From Pseudomonas fluorescens (GTDB lineage: Bacteria; Pseudomonadota; Gammaproteobacteria; Pseudomonadales; Pseudomonadaceae), in NCBI RefSeq assembly GCF_001648775.1, contig NZ_LVEJ01000026.1:62001-126000 (forward strand): a DNA stretch of 64,000 nt, in the 5' to 3' direction. Every line of letters starts with the position of its first letter. The first letter of the stretch is position 1. The translations under genes and the position numbers were made by a program. The notes beneath the pieces are model-generated. The model ran no database searches. It saw only the letters and a list, made by a program, of their open reading frames with translations, and had not been told where the DNA came from. Shown here piece after piece: positions 17,589-25,944 of the stretch.

Positions 17589-18315
17589 TCGACTGACACC
17601 CAAGGATTGGCTCGCGCAACAGCCGCTGCAGACTGGCGAGCGTTTGTATCTGGTTATTAGTGCGGCGAGTGATTCCGACGCCCTGAAAACCCTCTACCTC
17701 AACGAACCCACCGCCCAGCTCATCCCGATCTGGGGCGGCACGCCCTACTCCACCTGGCAACCGGTGATGCCCTACGTCACCGAACTCAAGGGCAACTCTG
17801 CATTCCTGCCATGGATCGCCGAAACCGACGCCCTCGATTGGGGCTGGCTAGCGGTATCGCGCTCGGAGCCGAACGAAGTGTTCGAGCATCTGCGCAGCCT
17901 TACTCAGGTGAAGATGCCGGACGGGACCGAGGTGTTTTTCAGGTTTTGGGATGGGCGGCATATCTATCCGATTCTGCATGGGCTGGGGGAGAAGGCTGGG
18001 GAAGTGATGCCGATGTTTGAGCGGTATCTGATTAACGGGCAGTCGCTGGAGGTTGGGACGCGGGTTGTGCCGAAGGTGAAAGATTGGCCGTGGTGGGAGG
18101 TGCCGAAGGCGTTACTGGACGGCTTGGCCAAGGAAAATCCGACGACGCTGATCAGCAACTTGATGCAGTGGCTGGAAGAAGACCGACCGGACATTTACAC
18201 CGCCTGGCCCGAAAACAACCTGAAGCTGAAAATCAGCCGTTTCGTGCGCCGTCCGGACGCACCAAAAAACCTTAAAGAAGCACTGTTAAACCACCTGATT
18301 CTGGAGCAAGGCTGA
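17578..18315 (+). CDS. DUF4123 effector adaptor/chaperone (Tap/TEC type)
   Basis: This 245-residue protein is a DUF4123 family member. These proteins hold an effector and load it on its cognate VgrG. Core features are LYLVISAASDSDALKTLY near residue 25, WIAETDALDWGWLAVS near 80 and VFFRFWDGRHIYPILHGL near 120. The GTG at 17578 is preferred because AAGG lies nine bases upstream; a GTG at 17572 would be too close to it. It overlaps the vgrG end and shares one base with the rhs start, so it probably serves the Rhs effector encoded next. Confidence 0.92.
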   Translation: MPSDRLTPKDWLAQQPLQTGERLYLVISAASDSDALKTLYLNEPTAQLIPIWGGTPYSTWQPVMPYVTELKGNSAFLPWIAETDALDWGWLAVSRSEPNEVFEHLRSLTQVKMPDGTEVFFRFWDGRHIYPILHGLGEKAGEVMPMFERYLINGQSLEVGTRVVPKVKDWPWWEVPKALLDGLAKENPTTLISNLMQWLEEDRPDIYTAWPENNLKLKISRFVRRPDAPKNLKEALLNHLILEQG

Positions 18316-21300
18316 TGGATCGCGTTGCCTTTGTTGACAACCAACTGAACACCTTCAAGGACAGTCTGAAGCTGTATCAGGAACAAACCAAAACCTGGTA
18401 CGCGAGGGCCGCCGACAAAGCCAGTCGCGCCGCTGACCTGCCCTCTCTGCTGGGTATGGAGCGAGTGATCAAGGTTGGCGACACCAGCAAAGCGGTGAGC
18501 ATGACCGACGGTAATTTCACTTCGAACGTTGCTCAGTGCCCGCTCAAGGGACCGTTGCTGATCGAGAGTAAATTCGAGTCGGTTTACGACATTCCTATTG
18601 GCGAAATCGAAGTCGAAATCGTCGCTGTGGAAGGTGGCGCAGTCAGCAAGGTCAAACTCGACGCACAAGGCAAAGCCGCCTGGACCGGGGGTATTCCAGG
18701 CAAGTTCTACGAGATCCGCGTTCATAACGAAGTGACGCCGGCACAAATCGATGCCCTCTTCAGCTCCTACAGCGGCGTGACCGCAGACCTGGAAGGTTTT
18801 CTTCGCAAAGAGTGGGCCGGATTCAAACCGCAATGGTCGAACGTTTCCACCTCGGGCACCGCGATGGCGATTGGCACCGGCATTCTTGAAGGTGGCTGGG
18901 AGGCCATCAAGGGTGTGTGGGATGGCATCAATCAGGTGCTCGACATCCTGCAAGACCCGGGAAAATTCAAAGATGATCTCGGTGCTGGCGCACAAAAGCT
19001 AATCGATATCGCCCAAAGCACACCAGACATCATGAAAAAGGCCATGTTACTGGCCAGCGATGAAGCAGCATTGTTCCTGCTGGTACGAAGCGCCGTGATC
19101 TGGCTCGCAGGGTTGCCGCCAATGAAGATGGCAGGCGACATCGCGAAGATGACCACGGCAATGGTCGTCGGTATCGCCATCGACATCGTCATCGGCGTGG
19201 TATTGACCATCGCGGCCGAAGGCACCGGGGTGATCTACCTTGCTGCCCGACTGAAGAATTACGGTGAGCTTGTCATCAACGCCGTGGTCGGTTTCGTTAA
19301 GTCGCTGTTCAAGATCATCAATGGATTCATGGAATACGTCGCGAAATACACCGCTGTTGCGGCGCGGGGTGTGACGGCCAAGGTGAGAAACGGAATCTCC
19401 GAGTTGCGTTTTGATGGGAAGAAAAACGCGAAACTTGCCGAAGGCAAAATAGCTGACGATGCCTCGAAGCAAGCCACGACTCCCGCTAATAAAAGCGCGG
19501 AGCCTGTGTCCTGCACGCGCGTCGACAAGTGCCCGGTTTCGATGGTGACCGGTGAAGAACTGTTGACGCTGACCGATGGTCAACTCGATGGCCTGCTGCC
19601 GTTTGAATGGACACGCCTCTATCGAACCAGCGCAGTGGAAATCGATTGCGGCCTAGGTTATGGCTGGAGCCACGCACTCGCGCATCGTGTCGAGATCGTT
19701 GGTGACGAAGTCATCTGGACCGACCACGAGAACCGCGCCACAGTTTTCCCACTTCCAAGCGAGCAACGTCCGGCCATCACCAACAGCCTTTCCCGTGCTG
19801 CCATTTTTCTCGGTGACGACCCATCGGAACTGATTCTTGCCCAGGCCGGCAAGCGACCATCGTTCTACCACTTCCGCTTTAACAGCAAAGGCGCCACCCT
19901 GATCGCCATTAGCGACAGCTATGGCAACCGACTGCACGTCACACGCGATATCCATGGCCGTATCAAACGCCTCGACAACGGCGCCGGTCGCGCCCTGCTT
20001 CTACGTTACGACCGCAAACACATTGTCGCGGTCGACTATCAGCAGTTCCTGCCTGCTGACAATCTGGAAGACGCCTGGAATACGGTGCAGACGCTGGTCA
20101 CCTACAGCTATGACACTCAGCATCGTCTGATCAAGGCGAAGAACGCGGCCGGTGAAGCCGAACATTATCGCTACAACGAACAGCACGTCATTCTCGAGCG
20201 GCAACTGGCGGGCGGCGCTGCGTTCTACTGGGAATGGGAGAACGAAGGCAAACTGTCTCGTTGCACACATCACTGGGCCAACTTCTCGCAGATGGAGGCG
20301 CACTACGCCTGGGATGACAAAGGCAGCGTGACTGTCACCAACGCCGACGGCAGCGAAGAGGTGTACACCCACGATGATCAGGCACGACTGATCAGCAAGA
20401 TCGACCCGGACGGTGCCGAGCATCTCAAGGCCTACAACGACAAAGGCCAATTGATCGCTGAAAAGGACCCGTTGGGCGCCGTCACCGAATACCGGTACGA
20501 CGACAACGGCTTGATGACTGCCGTCATCCCGCCGGAAGACGAAGCCACAACGTACGAATACATCAACGGCTTCTTTAGTGATGTTCATCGCGGAAAAGCC
20601 AGTTGGAAGTACCAACGCAACCGTCAGGGCGATATCACCCAGCAAATCGATCCGGACGGCAATGCCACGCTCTACAGCTACGATCCTCAGGGCCGTCTGC
20701 TGGAGATTCGCCACCCGGACGGCAGTCGTCATCAACTCGGCTGGAACAACCTCGGCCAGTTGCTGGAAGAACGCCTGCCCGATGGCGGCCAGCGCAAGTA
20801 TCGTTACGACGCACTGGGTCGGCAGATCACACGCCAGGAAGAATCCGGCGCCATCACCCAATATCAATGGGACGCAGCCAATCGTCTTGCCCAAGTCACG
20901 CTACCGGGCGGTGCAACCCGTGCGTTTACCTATAACGCTTACGGCAATGTCACCGCCGAACGCGATGAACTCGGCCGCATCACTCGGTACGAATATGCCG
21001 AAAATCTGCATCTGGTCAGCCGCCGCATCAATCCGGACGGCAGCCAACTGCGCTATCGCTATGACAACTCACGTCTGCTGCTGACTGAAATCGAAAACGA
21101 GCGCGGTGAGCAATACCACCTCGACTACTACGCCAACGGCCTGATCCAGCAGGAAACAGGCTTCGACGGTCGTCGCACGGCTTACGAGTATGACCTCAAC
21201 GGGCAACTGCTGAAGAAAACCGAGTTCGGCGACGATGGCAGCGAACTGGTCACTGAGTATCAGCGAGATGCTGCTGGCCGGCTGCTGGTGAAAACCCTGG

Positions 21301-23024
21301 CCGATGGCGAAGAAATCCACTACAGCTACGACGCCCTCGGTCGCCTCGTAAACGTCGACGACGGTCATTGGCCGCTCGCCTATAAATACGACCTGCAAGA
21401 CCGCCTCATCGAAGAACACCAAGGTTGGGGCACCCTGCGCTACGAGTACGATAGCGTTGGTCAGCTCAAACACTGCCGCCTCCCTGACGGCAGCAAACTC
21501 GATTACCGTCATCAACCGGGCGGGCAACTGAGCAACATCGACCTCAATGGCTCACGTCTGACCTCTCACCAGTTCAGCGCCGGTCGCGAACAACAGCGTC
21601 AGCAAGGTCTGCTGCTCAGCCAATACCAGTACGACGAACAAGGCCGCCTGCAAGCCCACACTGTTGGCCAGCGAGACAAGAACCTGTTCCAGCGTCGTTA
21701 TAATTACGATGCCAACGGCAACCTCGCTGGCATTGATGACAGCCGCAAAGGCAATCGCAGCTACCACTACGACCCGCTTGATCGACTCATCAGCGTGCGC
21801 GGCGCTACTCCGGAAAGCTTCGCCCATGACCCGGCGGGCAACCTGCTGGGCCAAAGCAATGAAGGCACAGCAAACCTCGCCAACGTCAAAGGCAACCGCC
21901 TGCTTATGCAGGGTGATCGCCATTATGACTACGACGCCTACGGCAATCTGATTCGCGAGCGCCGTGGCACAGGACAGAAACTCGTCACCGAGTATCGTTA
22001 CGACTGCCAGCACCGCTTGATCGGCGTTAGCCTGCCGGGTGGCAGCACTGCAACCTACAAGTACGATGCCTTCGGTCGACGTATAGAGAAAACCGTCGAC
22101 GGCCACATCACCGAATTCCTTTGGCAAGGCGAACGCCTGATTGCCGAAAGCGCCGAAAACTGTTACCGCAGCTACATCTACGAACCGGGCAGCTTCCGCC
22201 CATTGGCGATGCTCGATGGCGAAGGCCCACGTAAAGCCACGCCGTTCTATTACCAACTCGACCACCTCGGCACACCGCAGGAATTAACCGACTACAGCGG
22301 CGAGATCATGTGGTCGGCGAAGTACCGAGCCTACGGTAATCTCGCCGCGCTGGACGTCAGCGAGATCGATAACCCGTTGCGGTTCCAGGGTCAGTATTTC
22401 GATGCCGAGACAGGGTTACATTACAACCGACACCGCTACTACAATCCGAGTACTGGGCGGTTTTTAACGCCGGATCCGATCAAGCTTGCGGGAGGACTGA
22501 ACAACTACCAATACGTTACCAACCCAACTGGGTGGATTGACCCCTTAGGGCTAAACAACTGCCCTGGCGTCACCATGCATAAAGGCGTGCCCATCAGTAA
22601 TGATGCTCGAGGTCACCTTGAAAGAGCCGATGGCTATAGCTCCAAGTCTGGCGTTAAAGGAGCTCATAACCGAGATGATTTCCTCCAAGCAGCCACTGAC
22701 AATAAATTACATATCCTTTCAGAGACGCAAAGTCCCAGCACCCCTGGTCTCTCGGAAATTACCTATGGGCGAGACTCTCTGGACAGAACGGGTAAGGTTG
22801 ATGGTATTAAGGAGTTTGGTAATCCGAAAACAGTCTACGACCCGAGTGTAATATCTACTGACCAGATGTTCGAGGCGGGGAAAGAGGCCGCTGCCTCAGG
22901 TTACAGCGAAGCGAAAGCCAGTGGAAAGCGGGTATATAGTGCGTACCATGATGGTATAAAATTTCGAATTTATCTGGACGAGTCGCTAACAACCGTCACA
23001 AATTTCCACCCTTCTATGAAGTGA
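18315..23024 (+). CDS. Rhs-family T6SS effector with EndoU-like RNase tip
   Basis: This 1569-residue polymorphic toxin has an N-terminal region (1-245) without a PAAR domain, then hydrophobic helices (about 250-345) that may aid membrane passage. A DUF6531-type entry follows (about 404-480, SCTRVDKCPVSMVTGE ... LPFEWTRLYRTS), then many YD repeats and the Rhs core end (RYYNPSTGRFLTPDPI ... GWIDPLGL, 1409-1413). After DPLGL come 156 residues of toxin tip. These resemble bacterial EndoU nuclease domains: HLERADG (His1434), GAHNRDDF (His1451), NPKTVYDPSV and the end FRIYLDESLTTVTNFHP (Thr1562). The tip probably cleaves RNA in the target cell. The last 470 bases are visibly more AT-rich than the core, a sign of tip exchange. 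An immunity candidate starts 10 bases downstream. Confidence 0.92.
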   Translation: MDRVAFVDNQLNTFKDSLKLYQEQTKTWYARAADKASRAADLPSLLGMERVIKVGDTSKAVSMTDGNFTSNVAQCPLKGPLLIESKFESVYDIPIGEIEVEIVAVEGGAVSKVKLDAQGKAAWTGGIPGKFYEIRVHNEVTPAQIDALFSSYSGVTADLEGFLRKEWAGFKPQWSNVSTSGTAMAIGTGILEGGWEAIKGVWDGINQVLDILQDPGKFKDDLGAGAQKLIDIAQSTPDIMKKAMLLASDEAALFLLVRSAVIWLAGLPPMKMAGDIAKMTTAMVVGIAIDIVIGVVLTIAAEGTGVIYLAARLKNYGELVINAVVGFVKSLFKIINGFMEYVAKYTAVAARGVTAKVRNGISELRFDGKKNAKLAEGKIADDASKQATTPANKSAEPVSCTRVDKCPVSMVTGEELLTLTDGQLDGLLPFEWTRLYRTSAVEIDCGLGYGWSHALAHRVEIVGDEVIWTDHENRATVFPLPSEQRPAITNSLSRAAIFLGDDPSELILAQAGKRPSFYHFRFNSKGATLIAISDSYGNRLHVTRDIHGRIKRLDNGAGRALLLRYDRKHIVAVDYQQFLPADNLEDAWNTVQTLVTYSYDTQHRLIKAKNAAGEAEHYRYNEQHVILERQLAGGAAFYWEWENEGKLSRCTHHWANFSQMEAHYAWDDKGSVTVTNADGSEEVYTHDDQARLISKIDPDGAEHLKAYNDKGQLIAEKDPLGAVTEYRYDDNGLMTAVIPPEDEATTYEYINGFFSDVHRGKASWKYQRNRQGDITQQIDPDGNATLYSYDPQGRLLEIRHPDGSRHQLGWNNLGQLLEERLPDGGQRKYRYDALGRQITRQEESGAITQYQWDAANRLAQVTLPGGATRAFTYNAYGNVTAERDELGRITRYEYAENLHLVSRRINPDGSQLRYRYDNSRLLLTEIENERGEQYHLDYYANGLIQQETGFDGRRTAYEYDLNGQLLKKTEFGDDGSELVTEYQRDAAGRLLVKTLADGEEIHYSYDALGRLVNVDDGHWPLAYKYDLQDRLIEEHQGWGTLRYEYDSVGQLKHCRLPDGSKLDYRHQPGGQLSNIDLNGSRLTSHQFSAGREQQRQQGLLLSQYQYDEQGRLQAHTVGQRDKNLFQRRYNYDANGNLAGIDDSRKGNRSYHYDPLDRLISVRGATPESFAHDPAGNLLGQSNEGTANLANVKGNRLLMQGDRHYDYDAYGNLIRERRGTGQKLVTEYRYDCQHRLIGVSLPGGSTATYKYDAFGRRIEKTVDGHITEFLWQGERLIAESAENCYRSYIYEPGSFRPLAMLDGEGPRKATPFYYQLDHLGTPQELTDYSGEIMWSAKYRAYGNLAALDVSEIDNPLRFQGQYFDAETGLHYNRHRYYNPSTGRFLTPDPIKLAGGLNNYQYVTNPTGWIDPLGLNNCPGVTMHKGVPISNDARGHLERADGYSSKSGVKGAHNRDDFLQAATDNKLHILSETQSPSTPGLSEITYGRDSLDRTGKVDGIKEFGNPKTVYDPSVISTDQMFEAGKEAAASGYSEAKASGKRVYSAYHDGIKFRIYLDESLTTVTNFHPSMK

Positions 23025-23034
23025 TGACAAGAAT

Positions 23035-23388
23035 ATGACTACGCTGACTACAAGCCAAAAAAGCACAATCAATAATTGCTTATTAGATCTTTTGGAGTCC
23101 TCATCGCTGCACAACTCCAGCTTTCTTCCAAAAGCGCTGGAAAGCCTTCTCGACTCACAAGGATTCGGAATTGAAATGTCAGGAATTTATATCAGCACTG
23201 ATGCTGACCCAGATAACATCCCCGAATACCTAATAGAAGGTATTGCATTCGAATTCATGGAGAGCCATGTTTCCCTACCTTTCAATGAGGCCATTGAGTG
23301 CATAATAGAGTGGTGTCAGTCGGAAAAACTGCCGAAAACTATGCATATCGAGCCAACGCTGAAAAAACTGCAAGATAAATACAAATAA
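23035..23388 (+). CDS. Putative immunity protein to the EndoU-type Rhs tip
   Basis: This 117-residue, acidic, cytoplasmic protein starts 10 bases after the rhs stop, the place of a cognate immunity gene. It resembles the CdiI-type proteins that neutralise EndoU toxins (FNEAIECIIEWCQSEKLPK), but I rely on position more than sequence. Base use is AT-rich like the toxin tip, so toxin and immunity gene probably arrived together. Its product should bind and block the EndoU domain in the producer and its siblings. Confidence 0.8.
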   Translation: MTTLTTSQKSTINNCLLDLLESSSLHNSSFLPKALESLLDSQGFGIEMSGIYISTDADPDNIPEYLIEGIAFEFMESHVSLPFNEAIECIIEWCQSEKLPKTMHIEPTLKKLQDKYK

Positions 23389-23432
23389 TCCGATCCACTT
23401 CGAATTATCTTACACGGGGAATAAAACGAGGT

Positions 23433-23508
23433 AAAACGGGGGCAGACCACGGTTTCTTTTTTTATCTATAATCTGCCCTCTACAAACTCTCCTCTTTCTC
23501 GCTATTTA
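23433..23508 (+). repeat. 76-base repeat in the immunity island, copy A
   Basis: This stretch (from AAAACGGGGGCAGACCAC to TCTTTCTCGCTATTTA) matches 24216-24291 at 64 of 76 positions by hand alignment without gaps. It lies just upstream of the SUKH immunity gene at 23563. Confidence 0.85.
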
Positions 23509-23562
23509 TAGTGGCCTGTGCCTTAACAACATCGGTTCTGCTTCGGACATGAGGAATTAGTT

Positions 23563-24078
23563 ATGTCATATGACAAGATTTTAAACGAGCTCGGTGCCGA
23601 ATCGATGTCTTTCGAGAAAAAACGGCTTCACAATAGTTTGCCAGACGATATTAAAATTTCAGAAAGCCTGAATAAGCTACTTGATAAATTCAATACAGCC
23701 ATTGTCTTTTCCAATGGGGCAAAATTCAAAACCCCTAAAAAGATGCCTATCGGCGACAACGATGGCTTCGTATTCTTAGATGTAATATACGGACTAGCCC
23801 CGGACTCAAACAACATCTACTACAAAAATGAGATGTATGCGAACCAAATACGCAGTAACCTCTACACTTTTGGCGAATCAGGTGGAGGAGATCAATTTTG
23901 CATCAACAAAAATACAGAAGAAGTATATTACTGGTATCACGAAGCAAAAGATGATGCATCTTCACTGTTTCTAATTGCACCATCCTTTGCTACTTTTTTC
24001 GAGCAACTCATGCCTGACAATGATCAAACCAACTCAAAAGATGACGACGGAATAGTCAGCGCCGAGTTTAATTTTTAG
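23563..24078 (+). CDS. SUKH (SMI1/KNR4) family immunity protein
   Basis: This 171-residue protein fits the SUKH superfamily, a common immunity fold for nuclease toxins. The pattern is clear in the second half: FVFLDVIYGLAPDSNN near residue 68, then TFGESGGGDQFCINKNTEE and FLIAPSFATFFEQL. AGGAATTA gives the ribosome site. No intact toxin gene precedes it, so it is an orphan immunity gene, perhaps kept to resist toxins of relatives or as a spare for tip exchange. It is AT-rich like its surroundings. Confidence 0.82.
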   Translation: MSYDKILNELGAESMSFEKKRLHNSLPDDIKISESLNKLLDKFNTAIVFSNGAKFKTPKKMPIGDNDGFVFLDVIYGLAPDSNNIYYKNEMYANQIRSNLYTFGESGGGDQFCINKNTEEVYYWYHEAKDDASSLFLIAPSFATFFEQLMPDNDQTNSKDDDGIVSAEFNF

Positions 24079-24215
24079 AAATCACAAGAAAAGTACACAT
24101 TCAGTTAGAGGGGGCTTTCTCCAAGCTTGGATTCGGGGTGCCCCCCCCTGATTTTGTGGCCTCATGGCTCTTTTGATATTGACCGACGAAGATCTAGCCA
24201 ATACCGACTCTCTGA

Positions 24216-24291
24216 AAAACGGGGACAGACCACAGTTTTTTTCTGTATCTATGATCTAGCTTCTCGAAACTCTTCTCTTTCTCGCTATTTA
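24216..24291 (+). repeat. 76-base repeat in the immunity island, copy B
   Basis: Second copy of the 23433-23508 repeat, 64 of 76 identical, just upstream of the orphan toxin tip at 24336. The opening AAAACGGGGACAGACCAC resembles dispersed repeats in other gammaproteobacteria, from memory and unchecked. Confidence 0.85.
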
Positions 24292-24335
24292 ACTTGGTCT
24301 ATCTCTAAATAACACAGAAGACAGCGTCTCCTGAA

Positions 24336-24620
24336 GTGGGAGAAACATTAGAGATCGAACACTTCGAGCAAGCTCGCAATAAAACACTTGAGTGGTTTGA
24401 AAGCAATGGATTCAAGGCTGAGAAGCCAACGATTGGCAAGTTTGGTACAAACGCAGGAAAGAACGTAGGTATGCAAACTACTGACGGAAAGACTGGTTAC
24501 CGAATAGAATATGATGAAAGAAGTGGCGCTCACATAAACGTCTGGTCAGGAAAAAACCTGCCACACATCACCTCTTCAACGCAAGTGATAAGCAGTATTA
24601 AAACTACTCAGGGCATTTAA
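24336..24620 (+). pseudogene. Orphan Rhs/CDI-type toxin C-terminal tip
   Basis: This frame encodes about 94 residues, opens after a TAA at 24306-24308, and has no Rhs core before it. The sequence (IEHFEQARNKTLEWFESNG near the start, YRIEYDERSGAHINVWSGK near the end) looks like the C-terminal domain of a polymorphic toxin, whose tips often end with an H-I-N-V-W-type strand. I infer a displaced tip left after a newer toxin replaced it. The GTG at 24336 has no good ribosome site, so it is probably silent unless recombined back onto a core. A broken immunity-like gene follows three bases later. Confidence 0.62.
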
Positions 24621-24623
24621 AAA

Positions 24624-25043
24624 ATGAGTTATTTCGACGACGAGCTTGAAAAGAACCTATCAAACTCCAACATTACTTTCGAAAAATTGAAACCCGAAGT
24701 ACATGATAGCTTTGTATCTAGCATCAACGAAAAATTTCCATTTAGCGCATCTAAAATAGCTTGAAACTCTCTTCCCAACAGTATGAACTACGTAAAAAAA
24801 GAGGCGGACCAAGCTTTTATTGACATTTCAAAAAAAATAACTTCCCTCAACGCTCCCGAGATTGTGTTCATTGGCGACTCTCTTACAGATAACTCATACA
24901 AAATAAGCACAGCAAATTTAGAATGCACTCTAGCGATCTTCGCGGACATCCCTCAACATACTTACTTCTTCTCGGAAAGCCTAAGCTTCATCGGCTGCAT
25001 TAGCATCGAAGGAGAAATTGATTTTAGCGAATCATCTTCTTAA
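24624..25043 (+). pseudogene. Immunity-like gene interrupted by an in-frame TGA
   Basis: The ATG at 24624 opens a frame of 46 codons (MSYFDDELEKNLSNSNITF...) that stops at TGA 24762-24764. The same frame continues without another stop to 25043 (…NSLPNSMNYVKKEADQAF ... TYFFSESLSFIGCISIEGE). Read as one, it gives a protein of about 139 residues, a usual size for an immunity protein, and a single TGG or CGA to TGA change would explain the break. It lies right behind the orphan toxin tip, so it is probably the partner. The downstream part could still start at ATG 24783, but without a clear ribosome site. Confidence 0.68.
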
Positions 25044-25124
25044 TCATCATTCCCGGTCAAGCCGGGCAGTCCACGCGCCTGTTTTCCTGATGGACTAAAT
25101 AGAAGACGAACTAAAAAGATAACT

Positions 25125-25179
25125 AAAAAGGTGACAGATTTATTTTATACAAACTGAAAAACAAATCTGTCCCCTTTTC
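25125..25179. repeat. Imperfect palindrome of the GGGACAGATTTATTT type, copy 1
   Basis: Arms at 25125-25141 and 25163-25179 (right arm AAATCTGTCCCCTTTTC) pair with two mismatches. It sits directly before the WHH toxin remnant. Two related copies follow at 25715 and 25866. This repeat type is known to me as a dispersed element linked with REP-associated transposases, but no transposase is nearby. Confidence 0.8.
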
Positions 25180-25191
25180 TGCTTTTCTGCT

Positions 25192-25329
25192 TGGCATCAT
25201 GACGCCTATCGTGAAGAGATTTTGCAGTTCATCCCTACGGCGCAACACAGATCCGGAGGGGTAGCTGCTGATATTCTTCGTTCTGGTCAGAAAGGTGGGA
25301 TGGAACTCTGGGGAGGCGGCCGAAAATAA
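25192..25329 (+). pseudogene. Remnant of a WHH-type HNH nuclease toxin tip
   Basis: This 45-codon frame reads WHHDAYREEILQFIPTAQHR, then SGGVAADILRSGQKGGM and ELWGGGRK before TAA at 25327-25329. The WHH motif, the QFIP-x-x-x-H spacing and the GG-rich end fit the C-terminus of WHH-family HNH/EndoVII DNase toxins. No start codon or toxin body precedes it; the palindrome at 25125-25179 abuts it. It is followed at once by a likely immunity gene. I infer the leftover tip of an older Rhs or CDI toxin. Confidence 0.72.
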
Positions 25330-25665
25330 ATGGTGGATCAAATGAAAAAAACAAAATTTATTAACGTTCTCTCTGATGCAGAAAACCTAAATTGGGAAGA
25401 CGCATTGTATTTACCAAAAAACAAAGAAGAGTGGGGTTTGAATTGCGAAGCAATAATCGAAAACCCAGACACCTTTGAAGACTACGACGCTGATGATAAT
25501 CCGACAGAGCTATCAAAAATTGGCTATCGTTATGTTTTACTCTGCGACGACTTATCGTCCATAATAAAAAACCTAAAAGAACAGACCGCCTCATATGATA
25601 TGGATACTGCCTACAAAGCGTTCATATTTTATTTTAATAACGATAGCCTTATTAAACCAGCCTAA
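25330..25665 (+). CDS. Putative immunity protein of the lost WHH toxin
   Basis: This 111-residue acidic protein begins immediately after the stop of the WHH remnant. ATG 25342 (MKKTKFINVLSDAEN) with GGAT nine bases before it is an equally good or better start than 25330. The middle reads WGLNCEAIIENPDTFEDYD and the end YKAFIFYFNNDSLIKPA; the pattern recalls DUF7716-type immunity proteins, unverified. Position directly behind a toxin remnant is the main evidence. AT-rich. Confidence 0.7.
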   Translation: MVDQMKKTKFINVLSDAENLNWEDALYLPKNKEEWGLNCEAIIENPDTFEDYDADDNPTELSKIGYRYVLLCDDLSSIIKNLKEQTASYDMDTAYKAFIFYFNNDSLIKPA

Positions 25666-25714
25666 ACAACAGACCCAGAACACATATCGATAAGAGTGGG
25701 CAGATGAAAAGATA

Positions 25715-25758
25715 GATTTATTTTTTAACATATCAATCAAAGCCATTGAAAATAAATC
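25715..25758. repeat. Decayed palindrome of the same family, copy 2
   Basis: GATTTATTTT (25715-25724) and AAAATAAATC (25749-25758) pair perfectly; the flanking CCACCCCCCTTTTTT keeps the C/T-rich end of the family. It lies in the 279-base gap between two immunity genes. Confidence 0.68.
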
Positions 25759-25865
25759 CACCCCCCTTTTTTACCCACAAACTGTTCAAGCCCTAGTATT
25801 AAGAAGCCGTCGGCGCAGTTTGATCCAGGAGTTATGAATATTACAGTTAACAGTCACGCAGCGAT

Positions 25866-25927
25866 AAAAAGGGCAGATTTATTGTCCACATGATCCAAAT
25901 GGAATTGAAAACAAATCTGCCCCCTTT
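25866..25927. repeat. Palindrome of the same family, copy 3
   Basis: Arms at 25866-25880 (AAAAAGGGCAGATTT) and 25913-25927 (AAATCTGCCCCCTTT) pair with two mismatches. It ends 17 bases before the SUKH gene at 25945. Confidence 0.78.
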
Positions 25928-25944
25928 CGTTATGGAGACCTGAC

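Noticed and set aside
24127..24312. Short open frame of 61 codons in the immunity island
   Set aside because: It runs through copy B of the 76-base repeat and has no ribosome site or similarity; judged non-coding.
25051..25065. CCCGG-TCAAG-CCGGG hairpin after the broken immunity gene as a terminator
   Set aside because: The stem is only five bases and no T-run follows directly.
23389..25944. Possible CRISPR array because of repeated units in the AT-rich stretch
   Set aside because: The repeats are few, diverged, unevenly spaced and separated by genes; no regular spacers or cas genes.
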